Part shown: in pieces, positions 8,981 to 17,207 of the stretch | Numbering within the stretch: the first letter of the stretch is position 1 | How the letters are laid out: the number at the start of each line of letters is the position of its first letter | NCBI RefSeq assembly: GCF_014252015.1 | Contig: NZ_CP059206.1 | Location: forward strand, 1 to 64,000 | Direction: 5' to 3' | Source: Blattabacterium cuenoti | GTDB taxonomy: Bacteria > Bacteroidota > Bacteroidia > Flavobacteriales > Blattabacteriaceae | DNA: 64,000 nucleotides | The notes under the pieces: generated by a model | Seen by the model: the letters and a program-made list of their open reading frames with translations, nothing else | Told to the model about the DNA's origin: nothing | The model's database searches: none | Program-made: the position numbers and the translations under genes

Positions 8981-10637
8981 GTTTATTTATTGCACATTTT
9001 TTGCTTGATATGATATTATATGTCAGGGTATACAATAAAATTATGATTATTGTCAATAAACTAATTTTAGAAAGAAAGTCTCCATGTTTAATGTAAAAAG
9101 TTTTCTTATCATTGAGATATATTTTATTATATAAAAAACCTTCTTTTCCATAAGGAATATATGACATAATTTCTCCTTTTTCGTTAATAAAACAAGAAAT
9201 ACCTGTATTTGCAGATCTAGCTATATATTTTCTATTTTCAATTGCTCTAATACGAGCATAATACATATGTTGTTTATGTCCTTGTGAGAACCCCCACCAT
9301 CCATCATTAGTAATGATAACCATTAATTCTACATTTTTTTTTTTAAAAAAATTAGATACATATTCTCCAAAAACAGATTCATAACAAATGATAGGGGCTA
9401 TTTTAATTCCTAAATAAGGATTTAGAAAAACAGAAGGATAATTTTCTTTTCCAAGTTCCATTACAGTTCCTCCAAAATTAAGTAATATATTTCCTAATAT
9501 AGGTGAAAAAAATTTTTTATAAGGAAAAGTTTCCACTGCTGGTACTAATTTAGATTTATGATGAAATTCAATATCTTTATTAATTCCTATTTGAATCACA
9601 GAATTAAAAATATCTACCCATTGTATATTTTTTTTTTTCAAAAAAATAGGAGTAGAAGTTTTGCTTTTATTTTTATGATATAAAGTTATTAATTCCACTC
9701 CTGTTATAAATACTGTATTTGGAGATTTTTTTTTCAAGTAATTCTTGAATGAAAATATAATCTTATTTTTATTTATATCTTTTATCTGTATTTTATTTCC
9801 TTTTCCTGGAAATATAGTTTCGGGTGCGACGATAATCATAGATTTTTCAGATATTTTTTTATTTATTAATTTCTTTAATTTTGAAACTAATTTATCTGTT
9901 GAAAAAGAATATTTTTGATTATATGGATCTATATTGGGTTGCAAAATTAATACATTTGCGGTACGTTTATATTGACTTCCTTTATATTTTATATATATAA
10001 GATTTGAAATAAAAATCATGAAAAAAATTATTCCTATATTAAGAAATATTCTTTTATAGAATAATAAAATATTTTTATCAATATTATATTTAACAATGGA
10101 TTCTGTAAATCCAATATTTACTATCCATATCCATATAGATCCTCCTAAAATTCCCGTATATTCATACCATTGAATCCATTCAGTACGACTAGCAAAACCA
10201 TTTCCCAAATTGAGCCATGGCCAAGATAATTCCCACTCTAAATGCATTTTTTCGAATGAAATCCATAAACAAACTAAAAATATATATCCTATTTTTTTAC
10301 TTTTTTCATATTTTTTAATCCATGAATAAAAAGAAAAAATAATTGACATGAAAAAAGCATTAAGTAACACAGGAATTAAAAAAGCTTCTACAGCAAAAGT
10401 TCCATTAGTTCTTTTTGAATAAGATAACCACCATGTGGAAATTACATTCCATGTTAAAAAAGTAATAAAAGAAAATAATAAAATAGAAAAAAAAGAATGA
10501 TTCAAATAATTTTCTATATATAATAAAGGAATAAAAGCTATAAACAAATATATGGGATCCCCATCAGTAGGCCATCCTAATCCTAGTAAAAAACCTGAAA
10601 ATATACTATATATAAAAAATTCAATTTTTTTTATGAT
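8970..10637 (-). CDS. lnt: Apolipoprotein N-acyltransferase (start codon uncertain, probably non-ATG)
   Basis: Lnt adds the third acyl chain to lipoproteins in the inner membrane. The periplasmic nitrilase domain has the catalytic triad: Glu in IIVAPETIFPG, Lys in HHKSKLVPAVETFPY, and Cys in PIICYESVFGE. NDGWWG follows the Cys, and transmembrane segments flank the domain. The nearest conventional start is a TTG at 10547 giving 525 residues. However, the same frame stays open upstream to a TAA at 10641-10643. That extra stretch encodes the family N-terminus, SGFLLGLGWPTDGDPIYLF, completing the first membrane helix. No ATG, GTG or TTG exists in the extension, only ATC (10637), ATA (10634) and ATT (10625). 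I therefore place the start at 10637 provisionally. tmRNA lies just upstream. Confidence 0.88.
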   Translation of the reverse strand: MIKKIEFFIYSIFSGFLLGLGWPTDGDPIYLFIAFIPLLYIENYLNHSFFSILLFSFITFLTWNVISTWWLSYSKRTNGTFAVEAFLIPVLLNAFFMSIIFSFYSWIKKYEKSKKIGYIFLVCLWISFEKMHLEWELSWPWLNLGNGFASRTEWIQWYEYTGILGGSIWIWIVNIGFTESIVKYNIDKNILLFYKRIFLNIGIIFFMIFISNLIYIKYKGSQYKRTANVLILQPNIDPYNQKYSFSTDKLVSKLKKLINKKISEKSMIIVAPETIFPGKGNKIQIKDINKNKIIFSFKNYLKKKSPNTVFITGVELITLYHKNKSKTSTPIFLKKKNIQWVDIFNSVIQIGINKDIEFHHKSKLVPAVETFPYKKFFSPILGNILLNFGGTVMELGKENYPSVFLNPYLGIKIAPIICYESVFGEYVSNFFKKKNVELMVIITNDGWWGFSQGHKQHMYYARIRAIENRKYIARSANTGISCFINEKGEIMSYIPYGKEGFLYNKIYLNDKKTFYIKHGDFLSKISLLTIIIILLYTLTYNIISSKKCAINKLKP

Positions 10638-10652
10638 ATTTTAATAATTAAG

Positions 10653-11060
10653 TGGAGCTGGCGGGATTCGAACCCGCGTCCAAACAAGTAGCATAAAAGA
10701 TTTCTACATATTTATCCAAAAAAAAATTTGATCCATTTTTATCCAAGTTTTGGATCCAGAATAAAAACTTAGATTCAAAATATAATTTCAGAAAACTTAA
10801 GAATCATTTGTTTTCCTATCCTTAATATTTTTGAGTATCTCTATATCAGAAATTATAAGGAAAAATTTCTGAGAGATATTTTGCTTCTGCATTTTTTGCA
10901 GACTCAGGCTATAATGTTTTAAACATTAATTAAGCAGCAAAAGCGTATTCTTTTTCGCCATTTATATGTTATGTAACGCTTTATTTTCGTGTAATACCTT
11001 ACGTGACACGATATGCTTTCTTTTATTACTTATCTTGCTGTCAAATCCAAAATCAGCCCC
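10653..11060 (-). ncRNA. ssrA: tmRNA (transfer-messenger RNA)
   Basis: tmRNA rescues stalled ribosomes and tags the truncated product. Read on the minus strand, the 5' end GGGGCTG (from 11060) pairs with CAGCTCC near 10654-10660, with one G-U pair, forming the tRNA-like acceptor. A T-arm with GGTTCGAATCC-type sequence precedes it, the discriminator is A at 10653, and CCA is not encoded. The 5' portion continues GATTTTGGATTTGACAGC, typical of tmRNA. The tag reading frame runs GGC GAA AAA GAA TAC GCT TTT GCT GCT TAA (10959 down to 10930), giving GEKEYAFAA, a variant of the flavobacterial GENNYALAA. Length is about 408 nt in one piece, so it is not a permuted two-piece tmRNA. Confidence 0.95.
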
Positions 11061-11062
11061 TA

Positions 11063-11092
11063 TCATATTAATTGGAATGAAATCATCTCAAA
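11063..11092 (-). promoter_or_regulatory. Candidate promoter of ssrA
   Basis: On the minus strand a TTTG (11092-11089) lies 18 nt before TAATATGA (11070-11063), which directly precedes the tmRNA 5' end at 11060. The geometry fits the Bacteroidetes -33 TTTG / -7 TAnnTTTG arrangement, but the -7 box matches only partly. Confidence 0.4.
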
Positions 11093-12323
11093 TCAAACAG
11101 GTTTGATCTGATACATCCATTCTTATAAAGATAAATAATAAAACAGTAAAAGACCAAAGAGACGACCCTCCATAACTAAAAAAAGGTAAAACAATTCCTA
11201 TTGTAGGAAAAAGACCCATAACCATCCCTAAATTAATAATAAGATGAATAAAAAGAATATTTCCAACTGAATAGCCAAAAATTCTTACGAAAGTATCTTT
11301 TTGTCTTTCAGATAAAAAATAAATACGACTAATAAATAATAAATAAAATATAATCAGAATCGCACTTCCTATAAAACCCCATTCTTCTCCTACTGTACAA
11401 AAAATATAATCAGTATGTTGTTCAGGTACAAATTTTCCTTTTGTAACAGTTCCTTTTTGATATCCTTTTCCAAAAAATTTTCCAGAACCAATAGCCGTTT
11501 TAGAATATAACAAATTATATCCTACATTATCCCTGTATTTTCTATCAAATTCATTTTGAAATAAAATATTGATTCTGTCTTTATGATGTTGTTTTAAAAA
11601 TTTTTGAAAAAAAAATGGAGAAAAAATAGAAAAAATTGAAAAGCTAATGAATAAAAATATATAAAAAAATAAATCAATAAATGATGTTTTTTTCTTAAAA
11701 GAAAAGAAAAATGCGAAAATAATGAATAAAAATAAAACTATAATCCAAGGTGATAAATTTAAAGAAATCAAAAACAAAAAAATAGAAAATAAAAAATAAA
11801 GTATAAAAGATATGGATAAACCTTCTCTATATAAAGTGAGGATAAAAGAAGAAAAAACTATAGAAGAACCAGGATCAGGTTGTAAAAATATTAAGAAAGC
11901 AGGTAATACTAAGATAATAAATATATGTAATAATACTTTATTATTATTCTTTATATCCTCTTGACTCATAATATGAGCTATCATCAAAGATGTTGAAATT
12001 TTAGCTAGTTCAGATGGTTGAAAACTAATAGATCCAAAAACGTACCAAGATTTTGATCCATTTACATTTTTTCCTAAAAAAAATACTCCAATCAAAAGGA
12101 ATAATGTAAACAAAAAGAAAAATGGAGTTATATGTTTATAATGAATAGGTTTAAATAAAAAAATAATAAATATGAAAACAAAACTTAATAATATCCATAT
12201 TAATTGTTTTTCTGCTTTTTCTGGAGATACGGAATATAAATTCATACATCCAAAAAAAATCATAATAATGTAAATAATAATAACTCCCCAATCTATATTT
12301 CTAAACAATATTTTATTTCTCAA
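11088..12323 (-). CDS. rodA: Rod-shape SEDS peptidoglycan polymerase RodA
   Basis: RodA is the SEDS-family glycosyltransferase that polymerises glycan strands during cell elongation, working with PBP2. The 411-residue product is highly hydrophobic with about ten predicted membrane helices. It carries family landmarks FQPSELAKIS, LQPDPGSS, GFIGSAILI and the C-terminal LPFFSYGGSS signature. It is the last gene of mreB-mreC-mreD-mrdA-rodA and overlaps mrdA by 11 nt, which supports RodA over FtsW. A full elongasome is notable in an endosymbiont with an otherwise shrunken wall-gene set, and suggests rod-like growth is retained. Confidence 0.93.
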   Translation of the reverse strand: MRNKILFRNIDWGVIIIYIIMIFFGCMNLYSVSPEKAEKQLIWILLSFVFIFIIFLFKPIHYKHITPFFFLFTLFLLIGVFFLGKNVNGSKSWYVFGSISFQPSELAKISTSLMIAHIMSQEDIKNNNKVLLHIFIILVLPAFLIFLQPDPGSSIVFSSFILTLYREGLSISFILYFLFSIFLFLISLNLSPWIIVLFLFIIFAFFFSFKKKTSFIDLFFYIFLFISFSIFSIFSPFFFQKFLKQHHKDRINILFQNEFDRKYRDNVGYNLLYSKTAIGSGKFFGKGYQKGTVTKGKFVPEQHTDYIFCTVGEEWGFIGSAILIIFYLLFISRIYFLSERQKDTFVRIFGYSVGNILFIHLIINLGMVMGLFPTIGIVLPFFSYGGSSLWSFTVLLFIFIRMDVSDQTCLI

Positions 12324-14205
12324 TTTTTGTATAAGAATTATTTAATCTTTTCATTTTTGCTATTGAATTATATACTTTTTTAAGTCCTGAAGTCATTATT
12401 TTTGTTTCAAGATTTTTTCTATCGACATTATTCTTAATATACCTCTCTGCAATAAGACTAGCAATAGGTCCGGCCCAACGAGATCCAAATCCTCCATTTT
12501 CTATTATAACAGAAATAGCAATTTTTGGATCCTCTACTGGAGCAAACAATATAAAAATAGAATGATCAGGTAAAGAAACTATTTTATGATTAATTTTAAT
12601 AAAATTTTGAGCGGTTCCTGTTTTTCCAGCCATTCTAATGTCAGATGACTTAAAATTTCTTCCAGTTCCAATCATGAAAACTTTTTCCATTCCATTAATA
12701 ATTAAATCAAAATATTTACTTTTAACTTTAGTGTGTTTAGCAACAGTATAATTAGGATTGGATATAGGTTGGTGATTAATTCGTTTTACTATATGTGGAG
12801 TATAAAAAAAACCCCTATTTGCTATAGCACAAACCATATTAGCCAATTGTATAGGAGTAACATTGATTTCCCCTTGACCAATACTATTAGAAATAATTGT
12901 AATGGCATTCCATTTTGTTGTTCCATATTTTTTATTATAATAATCTCCAGAAGGAATTACTCCTTTTTCTCCTGTAGCTAAATCATTATATAAGTAATTT
13001 CCAAAACCAAAACTTTTTATAATATCACACCATTCATTAAGACCTTTTGTCAAATTTCTAGGATATTTTTCTATAACACGTTTATAAACTTGTGCAAAAT
13101 AATTATTGCAAGAAACAGCAACAGCAGTTTCTATTCCTATAGGTAATCCATGAATTCCAGAATGACAATGAATTCTTTTTTTTCCATATTTAAATCCCTT
13201 ATAGCATATAAAAGTTGTATTGGTATCTACTACCCCCATCTGAAGTCCTGCTAATTCAGTAAGTAATTTAAATGGAGAGGCAGGTGGATAACGAGCTTGT
13301 GTAGTTCGGTCAAATAAAGGATTATCTATTGTATCCTTTATTAATTTTTGAAATTCTTTAGAACGATTAATACCTACAAATAAATTAGGATTATTAATGG
13401 GACTAGATACCAAGGATAAAATTTCACCATTTTTAGGATTTATAGCGACTATTCCTCCTTTTTTTTGATACATAAGCTGTTCTGCATAATTTTGTAAATT
13501 CCAGTCTATAGTTAAAGAGATATCATTTCCACTTACAGCTTTAATATTATTTTTATTATTATTATAACTACCTATAATGCATCCTTTTCTGTCTCTAACC
13601 CAATACTTTACTCCTTTTTTCCCCCTCAAAGTTTTTTCATAAGATTTTTCTACTCCAGCCCAACCAATAAAATCCCCTATTTGATAATAATTAGATTCCT
13701 TTTTAATATCTTTTTGAGTGACTTCTCCTATATATCCTAAAACATTAGCTGAACTTTCTACTTTATAATCCCTAAGAGAACGTTTTGTCCAATCAAATCC
13801 TTTGTATTTATACAATTTTTCTTGTATTGTGGCAAATTTTTCCTTTGAAATAAAAGGTAAAAAAACAGATGGCAAATATTTAGAATAAGCTTTTGCTTTT
13901 TCTAAATTTTTAGAAAAAGTATTTTTTTCAATTCCTACAAGATTACAAAATTCCATAATATTAAAATGTTCATCTATAAGAATAGGAATAACTATTAACT
14001 CATAAATAGATTTATTAAAAACTAATAAATTATCATTTCTATCAAAAATTGATCCTCTTTCAGGAATAATAATTTCTTGTTTAATAGAAGTATTAAAAGC
14101 ATTCAGAATATATTTCTCCGTATATATTTGTATATAAAATAGCCTAATTATAAAAATGACACCTACAAAACTCAATAAAATGTAAAACTTATATAATTTT
14201 TTCAA
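12313..14205 (-). CDS. mrdA: Penicillin-binding protein 2 (elongation transpeptidase)
   Basis: PBP2 cross-links peptidoglycan during elongation and activates RodA. The 630-residue class B PBP has one N-terminal membrane anchor (about 5-25). A dimerisation/pedestal domain follows, with IIPERGSIFDRNDNLL. The transpeptidase domain has the SxxK motif S310-P-F-K313, an SCN motif (VAVSCNNYF), and KTG at about 528 (AGKTGTAQNF). All catalytic motifs are intact and the length is normal. It overlaps mreD by 4 nt and rodA by 11 nt, indicating translational coupling in the operon. Confidence 0.94.
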   Translation of the reverse strand: MKKLYKFYILLSFVGVIFIIRLFYIQIYTEKYILNAFNTSIKQEIIIPERGSIFDRNDNLLVFNKSIYELIVIPILIDEHFNIMEFCNLVGIEKNTFSKNLEKAKAYSKYLPSVFLPFISKEKFATIQEKLYKYKGFDWTKRSLRDYKVESSANVLGYIGEVTQKDIKKESNYYQIGDFIGWAGVEKSYEKTLRGKKGVKYWVRDRKGCIIGSYNNNKNNIKAVSGNDISLTIDWNLQNYAEQLMYQKKGGIVAINPKNGEILSLVSSPINNPNLFVGINRSKEFQKLIKDTIDNPLFDRTTQARYPPASPFKLLTELAGLQMGVVDTNTTFICYKGFKYGKKRIHCHSGIHGLPIGIETAVAVSCNNYFAQVYKRVIEKYPRNLTKGLNEWCDIIKSFGFGNYLYNDLATGEKGVIPSGDYYNKKYGTTKWNAITIISNSIGQGEINVTPIQLANMVCAIANRGFFYTPHIVKRINHQPISNPNYTVAKHTKVKSKYFDLIINGMEKVFMIGTGRNFKSSDIRMAGKTGTAQNFIKINHKIVSLPDHSIFILFAPVEDPKIAISVIIENGGFGSRWAGPIASLIAERYIKNNVDRKNLETKIMTSGLKKVYNSIAKMKRLNNSYTKIEK

Positions 14206-14711
14206 TGTTTAATTTTTTTGAAAAAAAAATATATAATACATAAAATAGTTGTAAAAATACTGCTAAATATTGTTCTAAATAAAACAATTTGGTTTAAAAT
14301 AGTTCCCTTCAATATTTCTAATATTAATAAAGAAAAATGATGTGTAACAACTAATGAAAATATATAAAGCGTTTTTCTAATAAAAGACAATTCATAAATA
14401 GAAAAATCATTCCTATTTATAAAATTTTTTCCATCAAAAAACTGTAGAAATTTGAGTCTTAAAAAAGCAGATAAAGTAGAAGAAAAAGCATGAATACCTC
14501 CAGAATTCATACAATGATCGATTACCCACCCTATTAAAAAGGATAATAATAAAAATAAAAATTTATTTTCATTATATGGATGTATTAATATAAAAATAAT
14601 ATATATATAAGAATAACATCCTAAAAATGAAGAATTTAATATTGATATTTGAATTAGAAAAATAAGAAAAATATAAAATACAGAAATAATAAAGCTTTTA
14701 ATTAAATTCAT
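14202..14711 (-). CDS. mreD: Rod shape-determining protein MreD
   Basis: MreD is a small polytopic inner-membrane protein of the elongasome that binds MreC. The 169-residue product consists of about five hydrophobic segments. It contains GWVIDHCMNSGGIHAFSST, which resembles the conserved flavobacterial MreD core (ID...G..GLHA). Sequence conservation is low, as is usual for this family. Identification rests on that motif, its length and its position exactly between mreC (1-nt overlap) and mrdA (4-nt overlap). Confidence 0.88.
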   Translation of the reverse strand: MNLIKSFIISVFYIFLIFLIQISILNSSFLGCYSYIYIIFILIHPYNENKFLFLLLSFLIGWVIDHCMNSGGIHAFSSTLSAFLRLKFLQFFDGKNFINRNDFSIYELSFIRKTLYIFSLVVTHHFSLLILEILKGTILNQIVLFRTIFSSIFTTILCIIYFFFKKIKH

Positions 14712-15544
14712 TACTTATCTTCAACTTTATAAAGTTGAAGATCATTCCATTCTTTTTTGAATAAGTTTTTGACAACATAAGCATTTTCTATAGTAGAAAA
14801 ATTGGCCATGAGTTTCACTTTTATAATATAATTAGCATTTTCCTCATCAAGTTTATAAGAATAAACTTTTCCAATCGGAATTCCTTCAGGAAAAGTAGCT
14901 GATTTTCCATCTGTTTCTACTATATCTCCTTTATATATAGTAGAATGTCTAGGAATATCATATAATACTACATATTCGTGATCCAATCCATCCCAACTAA
15001 GAGTTCCAAAATATTTATTTTTTTTTAGCCTGGCATTAACTTTAATTTTTGGATTTAAAAGAGAAATTGCTATACTAAAATGTGTAGAAGTTTTTATAAT
15101 AATACCTGCAATTCCATTAGATAATATTATTCCCATATCTGATTTGATTCCATCTATACTTCCTTTATTAATAGTTATATAATTTTCTTGTTCATGAATA
15201 CTATTATTTATAATTTGTACTGGAGTAAAAGTATACTGTTGTAAATAATTAATGTCTTCTTTATTAAAATCTTTAGATATTTTTCTTATTTTATATAATA
15301 TTTGAGCATCACGTAATCTTTTATTTTCATTCAGAAGTTTTTTATTTTCAATTTCTAACAAAAAATAACTACGTAATTTGTAAATGGTTTCATAAACTTT
15401 TCCTATCATAAAATTGGAAGAACCGGCATAAATATATTGATGAAATTTTGAATTTGAAAAAGAAAAAAAAATAGCAGTGAATTCTAGTAAAAAAAAGAAA
15501 ATAAAAAAACGCCATTTAAAAAAATAATTAAAAAATTCACGCAT
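14711..15544 (-). CDS. mreC: Rod shape-determining protein MreC
   Basis: MreC is a periplasmic scaffold linking MreB/MreD to PBP2. The 277-residue product has an N-terminal membrane anchor (about 10-30), then a charged coiled-coil stretch (about 55-95, LLEIENKKLLNENKRLRD). A beta-rich MreC domain follows, with NSIHEQENYITINKGSIDGI and GIAGIIIKTSTHFS. Its lies 6 nt downstream of mreB and overlaps mreD by 1 nt. Length is normal for Bacteroidetes. Confidence 0.93.
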   Translation of the reverse strand: MREFFNYFFKWRFFIFFFLLEFTAIFFSFSNSKFHQYIYAGSSNFMIGKVYETIYKLRSYFLLEIENKKLLNENKRLRDAQILYKIRKISKDFNKEDINYLQQYTFTPVQIINNSIHEQENYITINKGSIDGIKSDMGIILSNGIAGIIIKTSTHFSIAISLLNPKIKVNARLKKNKYFGTLSWDGLDHEYVVLYDIPRHSTIYKGDIVETDGKSATFPEGIPIGKVYSYKLDEENANYIIKVKLMANFSTIENAYVVKNLFKKEWNDLQLYKVEDK

Positions 15545-15550
15545 AAAACC

Positions 15551-16591
15551 CTATTTCATTAAAAATGTAAATTTATCAATATTTTTTAATGCAACTCCTG
15601 TTCCTTTCACTACCGCTCTTAAAGGATCTTCCACTAAATAAACAGAAAGACCCGTTTTTTTGGATATTCTTTGATCTAAACCTCTTAAAAGAGAGCCTCC
15701 TCCCGCCATATATATTCCTGTTTTATAAATATCTGCTGCAAGTTCCGGTGGAGTTCTAGAAAGTGTTTCCATCACGGCATCCTCAATTCGTAAAATTGAT
15801 TTATCTAAAGCAGGAATTGTTTCTTTATAAGAAAGATTCATTTCTTTGGGTTTTCCTGTAGTAAGATCTCTTCCTTGTATGTGAATATCTTCTGGAGGAG
15901 CTTCTATGGATTCCATAGCTGCCCCAATATCTATTTTTATTTTCTCTGCAGTTCTTTCTCCAATATATAGGTTATATTTAGAACGAAGAAAATAGGAAAT
16001 ATCATTTGTAAAAACATCTCCAGCTATTTTTATAGATTTTTGACATACTATACCACCCAAAGCTATAACCCCACATTCTGTTGTTCCTCCTCCTATATCA
16101 ATAATCATATTTCCTTCTGCTTTAGTCACAGAAATACCTGAACCAATAGCAGCGGCCATAGGTTCTTCAATAAGATAAACTTCTTTAGCATTCAGATGTT
16201 GAGCCGAATCTTTTACTGCTCTTTTTTCCACTTCTGTTATTCCGGATGGAATGCAAATAACCATTGTTAATGATGGGGTAAAAAACTTATTATTTACACC
16301 CGGAACTTTTTTAAGAAACTCTTTAATCATAAGTTCTGCTACTTGATAATCTGCAATCACCCCATCTTTCAATGGTTTATAAATTTTAATATTTTCATGT
16401 GTCTTCCCTTGCATTTGTTTAGCTTCTTCTCCTACAGCTAATACTTTTTTTGTTCTTACATCTATAGCGATTATAGAAGGTAAATCAACTATTACCTTGT
16501 TATTATGCATAATAAGTGTATTTGCTGTTCCTAAATCTATGGCTATTTCTTGGGTAAAAAGATTCTTCATAAAATCTATTACTAATCTCAT
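15551..16591 (-). CDS. mreB: Rod shape-determining actin-like protein MreB
   Basis: MreB is the bacterial actin that forms membrane-associated filaments guiding lateral wall synthesis. The 346-residue product has the phosphate-binding loops EIAIDLGTANTLI (about 15-27) and MIIDIGGGTTECGVIALGG, and the adenosine motif YMAGGGSLLRGLD. It is the first and best-conserved gene of the mre-mrd operon. The ATG at 16591 gives an N-terminal MRLVIDFMKNLF; a second in-frame Met at residue 8 would also match the family, so the exact start is uncertain. The divergent folK begins 87 nt away. I saw no strict TAnnTTTG box on either strand in that gap. Confidence 0.96.
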   Translation of the reverse strand: MRLVIDFMKNLFTQEIAIDLGTANTLIMHNNKVIVDLPSIIAIDVRTKKVLAVGEEAKQMQGKTHENIKIYKPLKDGVIADYQVAELMIKEFLKKVPGVNNKFFTPSLTMVICIPSGITEVEKRAVKDSAQHLNAKEVYLIEEPMAAAIGSGISVTKAEGNMIIDIGGGTTECGVIALGGIVCQKSIKIAGDVFTNDISYFLRSKYNLYIGERTAEKIKIDIGAAMESIEAPPEDIHIQGRDLTTGKPKEMNLSYKETIPALDKSILRIEDAVMETLSRTPPELAADIYKTGIYMAGGGSLLRGLDQRISKKTGLSVYLVEDPLRAVVKGTGVALKNIDKFTFLMK

Positions 16592-16678
16592 TAATATTTT
16601 TTTATGAAAATATTTTTCTAATTTAAATAAAAAATACAGTTTTTCAGTATATTAAATATGTTGTAACAATTTTTTATT

Positions 16679-17179
16679 TTGAAAGAACATGATGTATTCT
16701 TGTTGCAAGGAAGTAACAAAGGAAATAAAAAAGAATATTTGGATCAATCTTTAATTTCAATATCTAAAAAAATAGGTAGAATTATTAAAATTTCATCATA
16801 TTTTGAAAGCGAAGCATGGAAGATGAAAAATTCTTCTATTTTTTATAATAGAGCTTTATATGTAAAAACTAATTATTCTCCTATTGATCTTTTAAAAAAA
16901 ATTTTGGATATAGAAATACTTATAGGAAGGAAAAAAAATTTATTTCAAGAAAAATATCAAAGTAGAGAAATAGATATAGACATTTTATTTTATGATCATA
17001 TTATTATATATAGCTCTATTTTGACAATTCCACATCCATTGTTACATTTACGAAGGTTTGTTTTAGAACCTATGTGTGAAATAGCTCCAAATAAAAATCA
17101 TCCAATATTTAATTTGACCATCCTAGATATGTTAGGATTATGTATGGATAAATTATATGTAAAAAAAATTATAGAATAA
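16679..17179 (+). CDS. folK: 2-amino-4-hydroxy-6-hydroxymethyldihydropteridine pyrophosphokinase
   Basis: FolK (HPPK) transfers pyrophosphate from ATP to the pterin alcohol in folate synthesis. The 166-residue product has FLLQGSNKGNKKEYL at the N-terminus and RKKNLFQEKYQSREIDIDILFYD, the HPPK signature with its metal-binding Asp residues. It also has IPHPLLHLRRFVLEPMCEIAPN. The likely start is a TTG at 16679; the frame is closed by a TAA at 16664-16666 and no ATG is available. Length is typical. The LptD-like gene follows after 28 nt. Confidence 0.93.
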   Translation: MKEHDVFLLQGSNKGNKKEYLDQSLISISKKIGRIIKISSYFESEAWKMKNSSIFYNRALYVKTNYSPIDLLKKILDIEILIGRKKNLFQEKYQSREIDIDILFYDHIIIYSSILTIPHPLLHLRRFVLEPMCEIAPNKNHPIFNLTILDMLGLCMDKLYVKKIIE

Positions 17180-17207
17180 ATTTTCTATTATTATTAAATA
17201 AAACAAT

